Assembly: GCA_013178015.1 (NCBI GenBank)
Contig: JABLXR010000013.1
Coordinates: 1-64,000 of the forward strand
Direction: 5' to 3'
Source of the DNA: Anaerolineae bacterium
GTDB taxonomy: Bacteria > Chloroflexota > Anaerolineae > DRVO01
Length of the DNA: 64,000 nucleotides
Shown: positions 62,238 to 64,000 of the stretch, piece by piece
Layout of the letters: each line of letters starts with the position of its first letter
Position numbering within the stretch: position 1 is the first letter of the stretch
Program-made: the position numbers and the translations under genes
Notes under the pieces: generated by a model
The model's database searches: none
What the model was told of the DNA's origin: nothing
The model's input: only the letters and a program-made list of their open reading frames with translations

Positions 62238-62735
62238 ATGCAGCCACTGGAAGGACAGCCCAAGCAGAAGGTCTTCACTCGGGACGAGCTGGCCGAGCAG
62301 GCCGGCGTGTCCTATGGGCAGATACGGCACTGGGAAGCCTGTGGGCTCCTAGAGGGTGGGGACGTCCGCGGTGCGACATCGGTGCCTATCCCTGGGGCGA
62401 CGGTGCGTGTCTTCTCGCCCGATCAGAAGGATCGGGCCGTGGCCATCGCTCAGCTGCGACGTGCCGGCATGTCGCTGCAAGCCATCCGTGCCTTGCTGGA
62501 GTTCTCCTGGCAGGCGTCCCCCGAGCCCATCCTAGTCCGGTCTCGCGGGCGCATTTCAGCCATTCTGGTGCCGTCCGCCCTGCGTGAGGCCGTACTGACC
62601 CTGTGCGGCCCCGCCGTCGTGCCGTCGGAAGAGGAGGTGATGGGAAGCTCAGTCGGGTATCTCGGGCCCAGCCCGTGCGCCGCGTGGACAGAAGAGAGCC
62701 AGTTCTGCGAAGGAAGTCTCTTGAGGAGGATCGAG
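62238..62735 (+). CDS. MerR-type regulator, frame open into the next gene
   Basis: Starting at ATG 62238 (GGGAG upstream). Residues about 10-90 match a MerR helix-turn-helix: FTRDELAEQAGVSYGQIRHW (helix-turn-helix), a wing with VRVFSPDQKDRAVAIAQLRRAGMSLQAIRALL. The expected C-terminal effector domain is very short. The reading frame has no stop between here and the solute-binding protein; it passes ATG 62736 in frame. I checked each codon from 62630 to 62738 by hand. Either the regulator lost its stop codon, or the two are translated as a read-through fusion. The next gene has its own SD and signal peptide. Confidence 0.7.
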
Positions 62736-64000
62736 ATGCGTGCAAGTCGAATGACCCGCAGACGGTTCCTGAGTGTGTCCGCCCTGACGGCTAGCGTCGC
62801 TGTGACGGCGGCCTGCGCCGGCGCCACGCCGGCCCCAGCGGAGCCGACCGCTGCCCCGGCAGAACCTACAGCCCCTCCTGCCGCTACAGCCCCGCCGGCC
62901 GAGGCCGCTCCGGCATCCAAGTACTCGGAGGCCCCCGAGCTGGCTGCCAAGGTGGCTGCCGGTGAGCTTCCTCCCGTGGAAGAGCGCCTCCCGGCCGAAC
63001 CCCTAGTAGTAGAGTGCCTGCAGGAGCCAGGTGAGTACTGCAGCGACCTAAACCGCTCTCTTACCGCCAACGCCCCAGTGTTGATGAGCACCTTTCTGTG
63101 GGAGGGTCTCATTCGCTGGGACACAAGCGGAGGCGGCCTGGCCATAGCCCCCAACGTCGCCTCCTCGTGGGAAGTGAACGAAGACGCCACCGCGTACACT
63201 TTCCATCTGCGGCCTGGAATGAGGTGGTCTGACGGAGAGCCCTTCACCGCCGATGATGTCATGTTCTGGTATCAGGATGTGGCACTCAATGAAGAGCTTA
63301 CGCCTTCCTTCCCTAGCTGGCTGACAGTCGCAGGCGAGCCGGTCACTATAGAGCGGGTCGACGACTACACCATCCGGCTCAGCTGGCCCAGCCCTCACGC
63401 GCTGCTCCTGGAGATGATGTGCTTCAACGGCACGACGTCCCCCATCTTTGCCCCCGCCCACTACCTGAAGCAGTTCCATCCAAGCTACGCGGATCCAACG
63501 GAGCTCGAGGCTAAGGTGAAGGAGGCCCAGTTCGAGACCTGGTACCAGCTGTTCGCCAACCGGAATGACTGGACAGCGAACCCCGAACTACCCAACCTCT
63601 GGCCCTGGGTACCGACCGGACAATGGGGACTTGGAGCTCGGATCGTGTGCAACCGCAATCCCTACTACTGGAAGGTGGACACAAACGGGAAGCAGTTGCC
63701 CTACTTCGAGCGGTATATCGTGGAGGCGGTAGAGAACAACGAGATCATCCTGATGAAGGCCATCGCGGGCGAGATAGACGTCAGCCTTGAGGGCCTCGGC
63801 TTCGCCAACCTATCGCTGCTAAAGGAGCATGAGGAGGACGGCGGATACACTGTCGTACAGTGGGAGGGCGGATACCCCGAGAGCGTCTATGTGAATCAGA
63901 GCTTCCAGGACCCGGTGAAGTCCGCCCTGTTCCGCCAGCGAGAGTTCCGGCATGCCCTCTCCTACGCGATCAACCGCGACGAGCTGAATGATCTGTTCTG
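62736..64000 (+). CDS. Extracellular solute-binding lipoprotein, family 5 (partial)
   Basis: The first 421 codons of an ABC-importer solute-binding protein (SBP_bac_5, peptide/nickel/oligosaccharide type); the gene runs off the right edge. ATG 62736 is six bases after GAGGAGG. The signal peptide has a twin-arginine-like TRRRFLSVSAL start and ends TAAC, the lipobox. An Ala/Pro/Glu-rich linker follows. Then come LIRWDTSGGGLAIAPNVASS, WEVNEDATAYTFHLRPGMRWSDGEPFTADDV (family signature) and YAINRDEL at the edge. It would bind a peptide or sugar outside the cell. The permease genes are probably beyond the window. Confidence 0.88.
   Translation, partial: MRASRMTRRRFLSVSALTASVAVTAACAGATPAPAEPTAAPAEPTAPPAATAPPAEAAPASKYSEAPELAAKVAAGELPPVEERLPAEPLVVECLQEPGEYCSDLNRSLTANAPVLMSTFLWEGLIRWDTSGGGLAIAPNVASSWEVNEDATAYTFHLRPGMRWSDGEPFTADDVMFWYQDVALNEELTPSFPSWLTVAGEPVTIERVDDYTIRLSWPSPHALLLEMMCFNGTTSPIFAPAHYLKQFHPSYADPTELEAKVKEAQFETWYQLFANRNDWTANPELPNLWPWVPTGQWGLGARIVCNRNPYYWKVDTNGKQLPYFERYIVEAVENNEIILMKAIAGEIDVSLEGLGFANLSLLKEHEEDGGYTVVQWEGGYPESVYVNQSFQDPVKSALFRQREFRHALSYAINRDELNDLF

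Noticed and set aside
62450-63262. 270-codon minus-strand frame over the solute-binding gene
   Set aside because: Ser/Arg/Gly-rich shadow of the plus-strand lipoprotein, which has a signal peptide, lipobox and family signature.

Overview
The window is 64 kb of high-GC bacterial DNA, densely coded, with clear Shine-Dalgarno sequences. Long Thr/Pro and Ala/Pro/Thr linkers in exported proteins, a very large TPR protein, DUF2304, DUF3090 and DUF3604 family genes, and many dispersed intergenic repeats suggest a Chloroflexota (Anaerolineae-like) genome. This is inferred from gene style; no 16S rRNA or ribosomal protein gene is present.

Region 1 (1-28.4 kb, all minus strand, read from right to left) looks like one long transcription unit starting at a promoter near 28.41-28.43 kb. 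It encodes a TauE/SafE-type permease, a fused ATP sulfurylase/APS kinase that makes PAPS, two alkaline-phosphatase-superfamily (AP) enzymes, an exported DUF3604 metal-dependent protein, a GT2 glycosyltransferase overlapping a DUF2304-AP fusion, an exosortase-type polysaccharide deacetylase, a fourth AP protein that has lost two metal ligands, a lipoprotein, a 2988-residue membrane/TPR protein, an MFS exporter, an endonuclease/exonuclease/phosphatase-fold protein and two tandem FemAB-like acyltransferases. Together they suggest an envelope or extracellular polysaccharide system with its own sulfate activation and a set of AP-fold remodelling enzymes.

Region 2 (28.5-30.7 kb) has a promoter, a cobalamin riboswitch and cobO, then a convergent two-heme cytochrome c. 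Region 3 (31-39.2 kb, plus strand) has a zinc dehydrogenase, then a second glycan module: a polyprenol-phosphate sugar synthase and a YfhO-flippase fusion. These are followed by birA, a 37-residue membrane peptide and a PfkB kinase. Region 4 (39.2-43.1 kb) has paired hairpins, a selenocysteine tRNA with its own promoter, a PLDc_N-type membrane protein, an ABC exporter and a flavin reductase.

Region 5 (43.2-47.3 kb) has an SMP-30 lactonase, an apionate-lactonase-like protein and an apiose-dehydrogenase-like oxidoreductase, consistent with sugar-acid catabolism. Region 6 (47.4-62 kb) is rich in sensing genes: a DUF438/hemerythrin/PAS protein, a CheB-CheR protein beside a PAS histidine kinase, a V4R-like protein, two cupins, a methyltransferase, DUF3090, a B12-binding radical SAM enzyme, an aldo/keto reductase and a hybrid histidine kinase. 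Several families of intergenic repeats lie between these genes. Region 7 (62.2 kb to the end) has a MerR-type regulator whose frame runs, without a stop, into a family 5 solute-binding lipoprotein cut by the window end.
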